Positions 1 through 8,243 of a stretch of 64,000 nucleotides of DNA are shown piece by piece. The stretch comes from Arthrobacter sp. ISL-5 (GTDB taxonomy: Bacteria > Actinomycetota > Actinomycetes > Actinomycetales > Micrococcaceae). Under the pieces are notes generated by a model. That model ran no database searches and was not told the DNA's origin. It was given only the letters and a program-made list of their open reading frames with translations. The stretch is taken from positions 24,404 to 88,403 of the forward strand of contig NZ_JAGGPM010000018.1 in the NCBI RefSeq assembly GCF_018613835.1, read 5' to 3'. The first letter of the stretch is position 1; each line of letters begins with the position of its first letter. The translations under genes and the position numbers were made by a program.

Positions 1-2
1 TC

Positions 3-2042
3 AAGTCCATCCGCCGCGAGAGGCCCCGGGAAATCATCGTCGTGGACGGCTGCTCTACGGACGCCACGGCCGAGATTGCACGCTCACTCGGGGCCCGCGT
101 CATCTCCGATGAAGGCCGCGGACTGCCCGCTGCCCGGATGCTCGGCGTCAAGAGCGCCAGCTGCGATCTCGTGGCGCTCATCGATGCCGACGTCGTCATT
201 CCGCCCGGCGCTTTGGGCGGCCTCCTGGACGAATTCAAGGTCTGCGGCTACGACGGACTGCAGTTCGGGCTTGTCAGTGAGAGTGATGGTCCCGGTTACT
301 GGGGCGAGGCCCTGGCCTGGCACCACAACCACAGCCGCGTCCGCTCGTGGTTCGGGGTCTGCGCCACCCTCATGCGCAGAAAGGTGCTGCTGTCCGTCGC
401 CTTCGACGACACCTTCCGCTCGGGTGAGGACATCGAACTGAGGATACGGCTCGAGGAGGCCGGCTACCGGCTGGGCGTCTCCAGCACCACCGCAGTGCGG
501 CACAGGTTCGCCGACACGTTCGATGCAGCCCGCGACCAGTGGCTCCAGGACGGCGCCGGCATGGCCCGGACCATGCGCAAGCACCCTGCGCGCGCCGGCT
601 GGACGCTCGCTTTGCCCCTGCTGGCCACGTTCCGGGGCGTGGGCTTGTCCCTGCTGCAGGCGCCGCGCTTCCTCCCGTACTGGGCCGGTTTCCTCCTCTA
701 CAACTACGGGGCTATGTTCGGCGAGATCCTGCGCCCACGGGGCTCCGCGCTGTCGGTGGGCGGCAACACAGCCTGGCTGACGGCCGCCAGGGTAGCCCCC
801 ATGGTGACCGGCTTCCTTTTCTGGGCACTCGCGGCGCTCATGCTGCCGCCGGAGCAAATCGGCATGGGCTCCGCTGTGGTGGCCGCTGCCCTGTTGACCG
901 TGCAGTTCGGAATGCTCGGTGTTGGACAGGCGACGCTCACCCTCCTCCCCATACAGTCCGACGGCGGACGCCGCCTGATTGCCAGCAGCCTGCTGACCGT
1001 GGGCGTTTCCACCGTCGTCGTGGCCGGCGCTGTTGCGGGCGTGACGTACGCGTCGGGGTCGGGCGTCGGCCATGCCTGGAACGATCCCCTTGTGACGGCC
1101 ATCTTCACAGCGACAGCCCTTTTTGCTGCCGCCGCCTACCAGCTGGACCATGTGGGAGTCGCACAGGAGCGCGCCGACCGCGCCCTGGCCCGGAGCCTCG
1201 TGCAAAGCGTGGTACAGCTCGCCGTCCTGGGCGGGGCGCTGACTGCCGGGCTCCGCGAGCTGACCGTGGTGGTGGGTGCCGTGGGCGCCGGCGCCCTGGC
1301 CAGCGTACTCCTGGGACTGCGCCAGCTCCACCGTGCCGGCGTCTCGCCAGACTGGAGGCGCGGGCTCAGGACCGGTCCCGCCGTCGCCCTGCTGAAACCG
1401 GGACTTCCAAACCACGCCCTGATGCTCGCGGACCGCGCCCCCGGCTATCTGCTTCCCCTGATCGTTGCCTCCACGCTCGGCCCGGCTTCAACTGCCTCCT
1501 GGTACATCGTGTGGATGATGGCATCCGCCGTCTTCTTTGTCCCGCAGTCCGCCGGATTTTCGCTGCAGACCGCGCTGGCCGGTGACCGGCCAAAACCGGG
1601 CCTGGTGTCCTCGGCACTCAGGGCCAGCCTGGCGCTCACGCTCGCGGCCGGGGCCATCCTGCTCCTGGCCGGACCTTTCCTTCTGCGCCTCGTTGGCCCG
1701 CAATACGGGGCGGCCTGGATTTTGCTGCCCGTCCTCGTGCCGGCGCTGCTGCTGAGTTGCGTGACCCAGGTCTACTTCGGCCTGTGCCGCGCGCTCGGGC
1801 GCCTTGTCGAAGCCACGGGCGTGGCTATTCTCGCTGCAGTCCTGGTGGTGGCGCCCGCGGCGTTCACCGCCCAGGAGTACGGCCTTGCCGGAGTCTCTGC
1901 GCTGTGGTCCGCTGCCCAGGCGGCGGCCGCGCTGATCGCCATCTTCCGCCTCAGAAAGCTGAGCTTAGCCCTGCCAGCCGCTGACCCCGTCGAGGTCCCG
2001 CCAGCGGCACTCAACCAGTCGACTGGAATCGAGAAACCATGA
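3..2042 (+). CDS. Glycosyltransferase family 2 - polysaccharide flippase fusion (5' truncated)
   Basis: The reading frame is open to the left edge, so the start lies outside the window; a GTG at 42 is internal. The first visible residues read IIVVDGCSTDAT, the nucleotide-binding strand of GT-A family 2 transferases, and ALIDADV about 45 residues later supplies the DxD-type motif. From about residue 240 the protein becomes a long series of hydrophobic helices resembling Wzx/MurJ-type lipid-linked sugar exporters. Inference: one polypeptide both adds sugars and flips the lipid-linked product. It overlaps the next gene by 4 bp (ATGA), so it belongs to an operon. The exact polymer is unknown. The fold assignment of the C-terminal half is less certain than that of the transferase half. 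Confidence 0.75.
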   Translation, partial: KSIRRERPREIIVVDGCSTDATAEIARSLGARVISDEGRGLPAARMLGVKSASCDLVALIDADVVIPPGALGGLLDEFKVCGYDGLQFGLVSESDGPGYWGEALAWHHNHSRVRSWFGVCATLMRRKVLLSVAFDDTFRSGEDIELRIRLEEAGYRLGVSSTTAVRHRFADTFDAARDQWLQDGAGMARTMRKHPARAGWTLALPLLATFRGVGLSLLQAPRFLPYWAGFLLYNYGAMFGEILRPRGSALSVGGNTAWLTAARVAPMVTGFLFWALAALMLPPEQIGMGSAVVAAALLTVQFGMLGVGQATLTLLPIQSDGGRRLIASSLLTVGVSTVVVAGAVAGVTYASGSGVGHAWNDPLVTAIFTATALFAAAAYQLDHVGVAQERADRALARSLVQSVVQLAVLGGALTAGLRELTVVVGAVGAGALASVLLGLRQLHRAGVSPDWRRGLRTGPAVALLKPGLPNHALMLADRAPGYLLPLIVASTLGPASTASWYIVWMMASAVFFVPQSAGFSLQTALAGDRPKPGLVSSALRASLALTLAAGAILLLAGPFLLRLVGPQYGAAWILLPVLVPALLLSCVTQVYFGLCRALGRLVEATGVAILAAVLVVAPAAFTAQEYGLAGVSALWSAAQAAAALIAIFRLRKLSLALPAADPVEVPPAALNQSTGIEKP

Positions 2043-4015
2043 CACCCGAACCCACGCCGTCGGCACCGACGGCACCTCTGTCACCCGCACCCCACCGCCA
2101 CACCGACACGAAGCACGGCGGCGCCAAGCACGGCGATGGGCGTCATGACGGCAAGCACGGCGAGACCAAGCATGCCGAGGTCAAGCAAGGGGGCGCCAAA
2201 CACGGCGGCACTGTACCTCCCGCCGTCGTCCGTCATGAATCGTCGCGTCCCTGGCAACTTGCCGCCCTGGCCGGACTCGCCGCCGTGGCCCTGGCGCTGG
2301 GAATCTGGAGCCTGCTGAGCGTGGATCCCGATCGGATCGGCGGGACGGGGCTCGTCGAGGCACTTCCGGCCGTCTACTTCGTTGCCCTCGCACTCAGCCT
2401 GGCCGGCTTCGTGGCCACACTGAATCTGCGCCGGCACACACCCGCGCTGCTGGCCGGCCAGGTCCTGGTCCTGGTGGTCATCCTGCATGCCGCGGATCCC
2501 ATCGTTCACGGCCTGCCCCGCCTCGAGGCGAGCTACCGGCACCTCGGCATTGCTGACTACATCGCCAGGTCCGGCCAGCTGGATACGAATCTTGACGCGT
2601 ACTTCAACTGGCCCGGCTTCTTCGATCTCCTGGGGCTGCTGTCCGGCGCCACCGGAGTAAGGGACCTGATGGGCATCGCGACGTGGGCGCCCCTGGGAAT
2701 TAACCTGCTCCTGCTGGCCCCGCTGCTGGCGCTGGCAACAAGGCTGACCTCCCAGCCACGGCAGGCGTGGGCCGGCGTCTGGATTTTCTACCTCACCAGC
2801 TGGGTCGGACAGGACTACCTGTCCCCCCAGGCGTACGCCTTCATGCTCCTCGTCACCCTGCTCGCCTGCCTCCTGAGCGTGTTCAGCGGATGGGCCTGGC
2901 CCACCGGCAGCAAGCCGTTCACAAGGTCGCTGGCGCACACCGTGGCCAAACTTGACCCCACTGTGCAGCACCAGGGCATCACGAGCCCTCCTCCGGCTGA
3001 CGCGGCCGTCCTGCTGGTGGTCTGCGCGGGGATCCTCGTGGCCATGACGGCTTCCCACCAGCTCACACCCTTCGCGGTGGTCCCCATCCTGGCCCTCTTC
3101 GTCCTGACCGGCCGGCTGCGCCTGCGCTACCTGCCCATCCTCGCCGCGGTCCTGCCGATCGGCTGGCTGGTGTTCGTGGCCTCTGCCTACTTCGAGGGTC
3201 ACTTGGGCCAGCTGTTCGGGTCGTTCGGCGATATCCAGGCAAACACTCTCGGCGCCGTAACACAGCGCGTTAGCGGGAGCGAAGACCACGTGCAGGTGGT
3301 CTACACGCGGCTGGCCGAAGTGGCGTTCGTCTGGGTCCTGGCCGCAGTGGGGGCCGTCATGGCCCACCGGCGGCGGACGGCCTGGCTTACCGCGGCGGTG
3401 GGAGCGCTGGCACCGCTGGCCCTGGTTCCCGGCCAGCCCTACGGCGGCGAGTTGCTCCTTCGCCTGTACCTTTTCAGCCTGCCGTTCGCCGCCTGCCTGG
3501 CCGTGCTGATCCTGATACCGGACAGGCAGGGCGCCCCTGGCTGGAAACGAAGCATTGCCCTGCTGGTGATGGGATCGGTTCTGGCCACTGCCACCGTGGT
3601 GACCCGCTACGGCAATGACAGCATGGAGAAATTCACGCGGGAAGACGTCTCCCTGGTCAACCGGCTCTACGCGACCGCCCCGGCAGGATCAATCCTCATC
3701 GAAGCGGTAGGCAACACCCCGTGGCAGTTCCAGAAATACGCCGAGTACGACTACCGGGAGCTGCTGGCGGCCCAACCACGGCCCGACGCCGCCCCGCTGA
3801 CGTGCGATGCACCGAACAGAATAGCGCAGCGGACAGGCGCCTACCTGATCATCACAACAAGCCAAAAAGTGGCCGCGGAACTTCTCGAGACGACGCCCCC
3901 CGGGGATCTTGACCGCTTCATTGCGACGTGCGGCGCCAGCCCCGGCTGGACGAAAGTGTTCGATGAGCCCGGCGGCGTAGTCTTCCACATCAAAGGAGCA
4001 GGCAATGGCATTTGA
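2039..4015 (+). CDS. Large multi-pass membrane protein, candidate polysaccharide polymerase/transferase
   Basis: The protein has 658 residues. Residues 1-75 are hydrophilic and dominated by a degenerate Lys-His repeat (KHGG, KHGD, KHGE, KHAE). About ten or more membrane helices follow, then a soluble C-terminal segment of roughly 130 residues after the last helix. This topology fits Wzy-type polymerases or GT-C-like membrane transferases, but no catalytic motif is clear enough to choose. It starts inside the stop codon of the glycosyltransferase-flippase gene and overlaps the following small membrane gene by 11 bp, so translational coupling is likely. Role in surface polysaccharide assembly is inferred from context. 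I do not recognise a named family. Confidence 0.7.
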   Translation: MTPEPTPSAPTAPLSPAPHRHTDTKHGGAKHGDGRHDGKHGETKHAEVKQGGAKHGGTVPPAVVRHESSRPWQLAALAGLAAVALALGIWSLLSVDPDRIGGTGLVEALPAVYFVALALSLAGFVATLNLRRHTPALLAGQVLVLVVILHAADPIVHGLPRLEASYRHLGIADYIARSGQLDTNLDAYFNWPGFFDLLGLLSGATGVRDLMGIATWAPLGINLLLLAPLLALATRLTSQPRQAWAGVWIFYLTSWVGQDYLSPQAYAFMLLVTLLACLLSVFSGWAWPTGSKPFTRSLAHTVAKLDPTVQHQGITSPPPADAAVLLVVCAGILVAMTASHQLTPFAVVPILALFVLTGRLRLRYLPILAAVLPIGWLVFVASAYFEGHLGQLFGSFGDIQANTLGAVTQRVSGSEDHVQVVYTRLAEVAFVWVLAAVGAVMAHRRRTAWLTAAVGALAPLALVPGQPYGGELLLRLYLFSLPFAACLAVLILIPDRQGAPGWKRSIALLVMGSVLATATVVTRYGNDSMEKFTREDVSLVNRLYATAPAGSILIEAVGNTPWQFQKYAEYDYRELLAAQPRPDAAPLTCDAPNRIAQRTGAYLIITTSQKVAAELLETTPPGDLDRFIATCGASPGWTKVFDEPGGVVFHIKGAGNGI

Positions 4016-4382
4016 TCGAAAGTACGTGACGTACGCGGTGGGCGGCATCGCCATCGCCGCGATGCCCCTCTCATTCTTCGGGCCCGAGGGACTGAGGCTG
4101 GTGGTGATCGGCCTGCTGATGCTGGCAGGACCCGGCACAGCCCTGGTCAGGCTTCTCCGGTTCGGTCCGCCGGACAGTCCCGAAGCACGCGGCACCCTGC
4201 CGCTGGCCGTGTCCATCGCCGTGGCTTCCAGCCTCGGGCTCTCCACAATCGTCGCCACGGCGATGGTCTTTTCGCGGATGTGGTCCCCGCCGGCGGCGGT
4301 GTTCCTGCTGTCGCTGGTCACCCTGGGACTTCTGGCGCTCGGCGCCCGGCGGTCCCGCGGATCCCTGGCAGGTGCGCGATGA
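4005..4382 (+). CDS. Small membrane protein of the exopolysaccharide operon
   Basis: The protein has 125 residues with about four hydrophobic segments and a short basic C-terminus (RRSRGS). The ATG at 4005 lies within the end of the preceding gene, with AAAGGAG just upstream as ribosome binding site. The stop overlaps the ATG of the next small gene. I do not recognise a family. Its tight packing between the large membrane protein and another mini membrane protein suggests an accessory subunit of the same envelope complex, which is inference only. Confidence 0.6.
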   Translation: MAFDRKYVTYAVGGIAIAAMPLSFFGPEGLRLVVIGLLMLAGPGTALVRLLRFGPPDSPEARGTLPLAVSIAVASSLGLSTIVATAMVFSRMWSPPAAVFLLSLVTLGLLALGARRSRGSLAGAR

Positions 4383-4549
4383 TCATTTTCCTGACAGGGT
4401 TTGCCACCGTCGTGGCATTGGTTACATGTGATGCCTTGCGCATAGTTCGGCCGGGCGCCCCGCTGCCGAAAGCCGCGGTTTACACCGCTGCGGCCCTCCT
4501 TTCCCTAATCTGCGTCTCGCTCTTGGCCAAGCTAATCCAGCTGCTGTGA
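4379..4549 (+). CDS. Very small two-helix membrane protein
   Basis: An ATG at 4379 overlaps the upstream TGA (ATGA) and gives a 56-residue protein with two hydrophobic helices (about residues 2-18 and 34-55) separated by a short charged loop. A longer reading in the same frame beginning at 4280 would lie inside the previous gene and is not supported. The operon position and 4-bp overlap are the main evidence that it is real. Function unknown; it may be a small subunit of the polysaccharide export or synthesis machinery. Confidence 0.5.
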   Translation: MIIFLTGFATVVALVTCDALRIVRPGAPLPKAAVYTAAALLSLICVSLLAKLIQLL

Positions 4550-4575
4550 TGGCGTTTCGCTCCTGGCACGGCCTA

Positions 4576-4610
4576 ACCGGCCGCTGGGCCAATCCGGCCC
4601 GGCGGCCGGT
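4576..4610 (+). other. Strong inverted repeat before the secreted lectin-like gene
   Basis: A 15-base arm at 4576-4590 (ACCGGCCGC then T then GGGCC) pairs with 4596-4610 around an AATCC loop, interrupted only by one T-G wobble. It lies between the end of the membrane-protein operon and the start at 4646. There is no T-tract, so it could be a factor-dependent terminator for the operon or a 5' stabilising hairpin for the secreted-protein mRNA. Confidence 0.55.
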
Positions 4611-4645
4611 ACCAATGACACGAACAAGATAGTGAGGACTAACAA

Positions 4646-5380
4646 ATGAGCAAGTTGAAAAAATTGGGCACAGTAGGCGCCGTCGGCGTGATGTTGTCCG
4701 GTGGCCTGATTTTCGCCTCGTCACAGGCCGCCAACGCCGTCACGTGCCGCCCCAACACAGCCCCACCAACCAGCTCGCTGCCCGGGACATACGTCGTGGC
4801 CGCCACGAGCTTCGAAGGTTCGATCGCTCCGTTCGTCAAAAGCACCTCGGGAACTGGAACGGCCAACATCTCCAGCTCCAAGTACCACACCGGGCTGTGC
4901 TCAGTCAAACTCCATGTGACCGCGGATTCCGGATCTGTTGCCAAGATGTCAGCGCCACTGAACTCGGGCACCAAGACAGCAAGCGCCGACGGCTGGTTCA
5001 ACATCACCACTGCAGGGGTGGCCGGAAACGATGTCCCGTACCTTCGGTTCTTCTCGGGCAGCACCCGGATCGCGGATATCTACCGCTACAACAGCAACGG
5101 GCAGCTCTGGCTGCGCGTCACCGCCCCTAACGGGACTTTCACGTACACCAAGCTGAAGTCCTCCAGCATCCCGTTGAACACCTGGCACCGGGCCCAAATG
5201 ACCGTGACCGCCAATGGCAGCCAATCCACGATCAAGGTATGGTTCGACGGCGCAGCCGAGTACTCCAGCAGCGCCGTAAACCTTGGCGTCACGAGCTTGA
5301 GCAAAGTGCAGCTGGGGGCGGAGCACACCCGCCAGATGGGAGACGAATACATCGACGACATCGTGGTCAGGGCGTCGTAG
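4646..5380 (+). CDS. Secreted concanavalin A-like (LamG-type) protein
   Basis: The protein has 244 residues. Residues 1-32 form a classic Sec signal peptide: basic MSKLKK, a hydrophobic core, and a cut near ANA-VT. The mature part is rich in Ser, Thr and Gly with beta-sandwich patterning. The string LNTWHRAQMTV, followed by a WFDGAAEY-like strand, is typical of LamG/concanavalin A-like carbohydrate-binding domains. No catalytic glutamate pair is evident, so binding rather than hydrolysis is more likely. It follows the polysaccharide operon and precedes a terminator-like hairpin. Inference: an extracellular protein associated with the same surface polymer. Confidence 0.7.
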   Translation: MSKLKKLGTVGAVGVMLSGGLIFASSQAANAVTCRPNTAPPTSSLPGTYVVAATSFEGSIAPFVKSTSGTGTANISSSKYHTGLCSVKLHVTADSGSVAKMSAPLNSGTKTASADGWFNITTAGVAGNDVPYLRFFSGSTRIADIYRYNSNGQLWLRVTAPNGTFTYTKLKSSSIPLNTWHRAQMTVTANGSQSTIKVWFDGAAEYSSSAVNLGVTSLSKVQLGAEHTRQMGDEYIDDIVVRAS

Positions 5381-5405
5381 AGCCCGTCCCGCGCGAATTC
5401 CAGAA

Positions 5406-5433
5406 CGGCAGGCGGCGGGCAAGCCGCCTGCCG
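5406..5433 (+). terminator. Hairpin downstream of the secreted lectin-like gene
   Basis: CGGCAGGCGGC at 5406-5416 pairs perfectly with GCCGCCTGCCG at 5423-5433 around a GGGCAA loop, 26 bases after the stop codon. There is no U-run. The position suggests a transcription end or 3' stabiliser. Confidence 0.55.
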
Positions 5434-5465
5434 GGACCCAGTGCCCCGGGGACTAGACTTCCTCC

Positions 5466-6347
5466 ATGGCCGTTTACCTGGATCCGCCCCTGTGGCCTGC
5501 GCACGGAACCCACTTTTCACACCTGATATCGGACGCCTCCCTGGCGGAACTGCACGCCTTCGCCGCCGCGGCCGAGATCCCTGAACGGGCGTTCGACGGC
5601 GACCACTACGATGTGCCCGAGCGCCGCTACGACTCACTCGTGGCGGCGGGCGCCATTCCCGTGGAGGGCCGGGTCCTGGTCCGGAAGCTCATCGCCAGCG
5701 GACTCAGGATCCCCGCCCGAGCGCGCAACAAATCGCTGAAAACTCCCCTGCTGAACCGCTGGAACACGGTGATGCCCGGCCACGATGCCCTGTTCCTGGA
5801 CCTCCTTGACCGCTGGAGCGAAGCCCACCGGCGGTACCACGGCTGCACGCACCTGCTGGCGGTGCTTGAGGCGCTGGACCTGCTCACCGAACCCGCAGGA
5901 CCCCGGCGCACCGTGGTCCTCGCGGCCTGGTTCCACGACGCCGTCTACCGCGGCGCTGCCGGACTGGACGAGGAGGAATCGGCCCGCCTCGCCGAGTTCA
6001 GGCTCACCGATGCCGGCCTGCCCGCAGGCGACGTCGCGGAGGTGGCACGGCTGGTCCGGCTGACGTCCGACCACCGGCCTCCGGCGGGGGACGACGACGG
6101 CGCCCTCCTCTGCGACGCGGACCTGTCCGTTCTCGGCGGCGAACCGGAGCACTACGCCAGGTACGTGGCCGCCGTCCGCGAAGACTACGCGCACATTGGC
6201 GACGCGGACTTCGCGGCCGGCCGGGCCGCCGTCGTCCGCGGGCTGCTGGAACTGGACCCGCTGTTCCACAGCCGCCGCGCCCGCGAGCTATGGCTGGATG
6301 CCGCGCGGCGGAACCTTCGGGGTGAACTCGAGTCAGCAGGCCGGTGA
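5466..6347 (+). CDS. DUF4031 domain fused to an HD-type phosphohydrolase-like domain
   Basis: The protein has 293 residues. The N-terminal ~85 residues (AVYLDPPLWPAHGTHFSHLI, then FDGDHYDVPERRY) are a recognisable DUF4031 domain, normally a small stand-alone protein. The remainder looks like a predicted metal-dependent HD phosphohydrolase: RRYHGCTHL about residue 120, AAWFHDAVY about residue 157 (the HD pair), and LLCDADLSVLG about residue 217 as a later metal-ligand segment. Substrate unknown; such HD proteins often act on nucleotides. Start chosen at 5466, since the conserved family N-terminus begins with it. No obvious ribosome binding site precedes it. Confidence 0.8.
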   Translation: MAVYLDPPLWPAHGTHFSHLISDASLAELHAFAAAAEIPERAFDGDHYDVPERRYDSLVAAGAIPVEGRVLVRKLIASGLRIPARARNKSLKTPLLNRWNTVMPGHDALFLDLLDRWSEAHRRYHGCTHLLAVLEALDLLTEPAGPRRTVVLAAWFHDAVYRGAAGLDEEESARLAEFRLTDAGLPAGDVAEVARLVRLTSDHRPPAGDDDGALLCDADLSVLGGEPEHYARYVAAVREDYAHIGDADFAAGRAAVVRGLLELDPLFHSRRARELWLDAARRNLRGELESAGR

Positions 6348-6387
6348 TCGCGGCCCCTGACGGGACGGCCGGAGGGCTCGCCGGCTG

Positions 6388-6876
6388 CTATCCGGCGGAC
6401 CGCACGTGCCCTTCCAGCCGGTCAAAGGCCTCGCCCCAGCCGCCGCCGTGGCCGTCCCGGCTTTCCACGGATTCGAAGGGGCCCTGGGTGAAGGTCATCC
6501 GGGTGCCGCCGGCCTCCTCCTCCAGTTCAATGGCCACCTCGGTCTCATAGCCTCGCGTGCCGTCCTCGTTGTCCCAGGCGTAGGTGAATTCGAAATTGGT
6601 CGGCGGCTCGATGCGCGTGTGGATGCCGCTCCACCAAAGCCGCTGGCCGGTCTCCTCCTGGACCATGCAGGCCCGGTAGCGTCCGCCCACTTCGAAGTCG
6701 GTCTCGATGGTCTCCCGCGGGACGCGGAACCCGTGCGGCCCCCACCATGCAGGTGCCTGGTCCGGATCCGTCAGGGCGGACCACACCGTCCGGATGGGCG
6801 CCTCGAAGTGGCGGGTGATGACCAGCATCAGCTCGTCCGGCGGCGTGGTTTGCGTCGGGATAACTTGCTCAGACAT
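6388..6876 (-). CDS. SRPBCC / AHSA1-like ligand-binding protein
   Basis: The protein has 162 residues of the START/Bet v1-like superfamily, subtype activator of Hsp90 ATPase homologue 1. Typical signatures are ITRHFEAPIRTVWSALTDPDQAPAWWGP and FEVGGRYR near the N-terminus and a WGEAFDRLEGHV-type C-terminal helix. It starts 8 bp inside the end of the ArsR gene with GAGGAAG as ribosome binding site. In many bacteria an ArsR-SRPBCC pair forms one unit in which the regulator controls the hydrophobic-ligand-binding partner. The ligand is unknown. Confidence 0.9.
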   Translation of the reverse strand: MSEQVIPTQTTPPDELMLVITRHFEAPIRTVWSALTDPDQAPAWWGPHGFRVPRETIETDFEVGGRYRACMVQEETGQRLWWSGIHTRIEPPTNFEFTYAWDNEDGTRGYETEVAIELEEEAGGTRMTFTQGPFESVESRDGHGGGWGEAFDRLEGHVRSAG

Positions 6877-7219
6877 TTTGCTCTTCCTCGCTTTCCGTGG
6901 TCTGGATTCTCTTCAGGTGGGCATCGAGCTTGTCGAAGCTGGTGTCCCAGAAGCGGCGGTACGTCTCCATCCACTGCGTGGCAGCGCCGAGCGGCGCGGC
7001 TTCGAGGCGGCTGGAGCGCCATTGCGCGGAGCGGCTGCGCGAGATCAGCCCGGCGGCCTCCAGTACCTTCAGGTGTCGGGAGACGGCCGGGAGGCTGATC
7101 TCAAACGGCTCCGCGAGTTCGTTGACCGTGGCTTCCCCGTCGGCCAGGCGCGCCAGGATGGCCCGCCGCGTGGGGTCCGCCAAGGCAGCGAAGATCATGC
7201 TGAGCTGGTCGTTTGCCAT
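6869..7219 (-). CDS. ArsR-family winged-helix regulator
   Basis: The protein has 116 residues: ALADPTRRAILARLADGEATVNELAEPFEISLPAVSRHLKVLEAAGLI is a complete ArsR winged helix-turn-helix. No CxC or ELCVCD-type metal-binding cysteines are present in the recognition helix, so it is the non-metal subclass usually paired with SRPBCC proteins. It lies between yccF and the second SRPBCC gene on the minus strand. A large AT-rich palindrome at 8171-8206 upstream of the operon is the best candidate for its operator. Confidence 0.9.
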   Translation of the reverse strand: MANDQLSMIFAALADPTRRAILARLADGEATVNELAEPFEISLPAVSRHLKVLEAAGLISRSRSAQWRSSRLEAAPLGAATQWMETYRRFWDTSFDKLDAHLKRIQTTESEEEQNV

Positions 7220-7233
7220 TCATTGCCGGCTTG

Positions 7234-7635
7234 TCAGCGGTAGCTGGTGACGAACGGTGTGCTGGTGGGGACGATCTGTTTGCCCAGTGGCATCAGCGAG
7301 ACCGGAATGAGCTTCAGGTTGGCGATGGCCAGCGGGATCCCGATGATGGTGACGGCCATCGCGAACGCCGTCACCACGTGGCCGATCGCAATCCAGATGC
7401 CGGCCACGAGGAGCCAGACCACGTTTCCCAACAGCGCGAAGATGCTGTTGCCTCCCGGCTTGTCCACCACCATGCGCCCGAACGGCCACAGCGTGTAGGA
7501 GGCGATCCTGAACGACGCGATGCCCCACGGAATGGTGACAATGAGGAGGCAGCAGATGACGCCGGCGACGAAGTAGCCGATCGCCAGCCAGAGTCCGCCG
7601 AACACCAGCCAGATAATGTTGAGTAGGGTCTTCAT
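7234..7635 (-). CDS. YccF-domain inner membrane protein
   Basis: The protein has 133 residues with two tandem YccF repeats (LLNIIWLVFGGLWLAIGYF with TIPWGIASFRIA, then LLGNVVWLLVAGIWIAIGHV with TIIGIPLAIANLKL), each about 60 residues and containing two membrane helices. I chose the ATG at 7635 because the protein then begins MKTLLNIIW as usual in the family; a GTG at 7656 would add seven residues inside the preceding gene. It begins four bases after the stop of the SRPBCC gene. Function of YccF proteins is not established. Confidence 0.88.
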   Translation of the reverse strand: MKTLLNIIWLVFGGLWLAIGYFVAGVICCLLIVTIPWGIASFRIASYTLWPFGRMVVDKPGGNSIFALLGNVVWLLVAGIWIAIGHVVTAFAMAVTIIGIPLAIANLKLIPVSLMPLGKQIVPTSTPFVTSYR

Positions 7636-7639
7636 GAAT

Positions 7640-8149
7640 TCATTGTCCCGCTTCACTCTTCTGCGGTGCCTTCTCCAATTCCGCGTCCAGTTCCGCGTCC
7701 AGGAGGGTGAAGGAACTCGCCCAGCCTTCGCGCGTCATCTCGACGTACTCCTGGCTGTTGAAGCCCGTCTGGGTCAGTCGTAGCAGCGTGCGCCCGCCGA
7801 TGTCCTCAAACTCCAGCCGCATGGCCATGACGTGCGTCTGCCCCTCGGCAAGGTCCGAGTCCAGCTGCGACGCCACCAGGAGCCGCGGCGGATCGTACTC
7901 CCGGATGACCGAATCGATGGGCGATTCCTTCGCGACGCCGTCTTCCTCATAGACCATCACCATGCGCCACACTCCGCCGACCCGCGGCTCCACCTCGATG
8001 CGGTCCAGCGGCGTGTCCACGCCTTCCGGCCCGAACCAGGCGGACAGCATTTGCGGGTCCATGAAGGCCTTGAAGACCAGCTCGCGGGGAGCATCGAACT
8101 CGCGCTCCATGGACAGGGTGAAGGACTGGGGTTCCTGCTGCGTGCTCAT
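7640..8149 (-). CDS. SRPBCC / AHSA1-like protein, first gene of the operon
   Basis: The protein has 169 residues of the AHSA1-like SRPBCC family: MEREFDAPRELVFKAFMDPQMLSAWFGP, EPRVGGVWRM, and a TREGWASSFTLLDAEL C-terminal helix. It is a second, divergent paralogue of the SRPBCC gene at the operon's far end. A longer frame reaches 8185, but ATG 8149 has CAGGAG seven bases upstream, and 8185 lies inside the palindromic promoter region, so 8149 is preferred. Operon order is this gene, yccF, arsR, second SRPBCC. The ligand is unknown. Confidence 0.9.
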   Translation of the reverse strand: MSTQQEPQSFTLSMEREFDAPRELVFKAFMDPQMLSAWFGPEGVDTPLDRIEVEPRVGGVWRMVMVYEEDGVAKESPIDSVIREYDPPRLLVASQLDSDLAEGQTHVMAMRLEFEDIGGRTLLRLTQTGFNSQEYVEMTREGWASSFTLLDAELDAELEKAPQKSEAGQ

Positions 8150-8170
8150 GTCAGGCTCCTGAATCAGAGT

Positions 8171-8206
8171 ATTTAACTGATACATTAATTAACGAACAAG
8201 TTAAAT
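8171..8206 (-). promoter_or_regulatory. 36-bp three-part palindrome with embedded promoter (candidate ArsR operator)
   Basis: Outer arms ATTTAACT (8171-8178) and AGTTAAAT (8199-8206) are perfect inverted repeats. A central TTAATTAA (8185-8192) is itself palindromic and exactly centred, with 6-base spacers on each side. On the minus strand a -35 like TTGTTC (8199-8194) and a -10 like TTAAAT (8176-8171) lie 17 bp apart within the outer arms, placing the start of transcription just before the SRPBCC gene at 8149. Binding by the operon's ArsR protein is inferred. Confidence 0.7.
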
Positions 8207-8243
8207 ATCCCACCTCCGGGGACGGCGGTCAAGAGTCAGTTTC

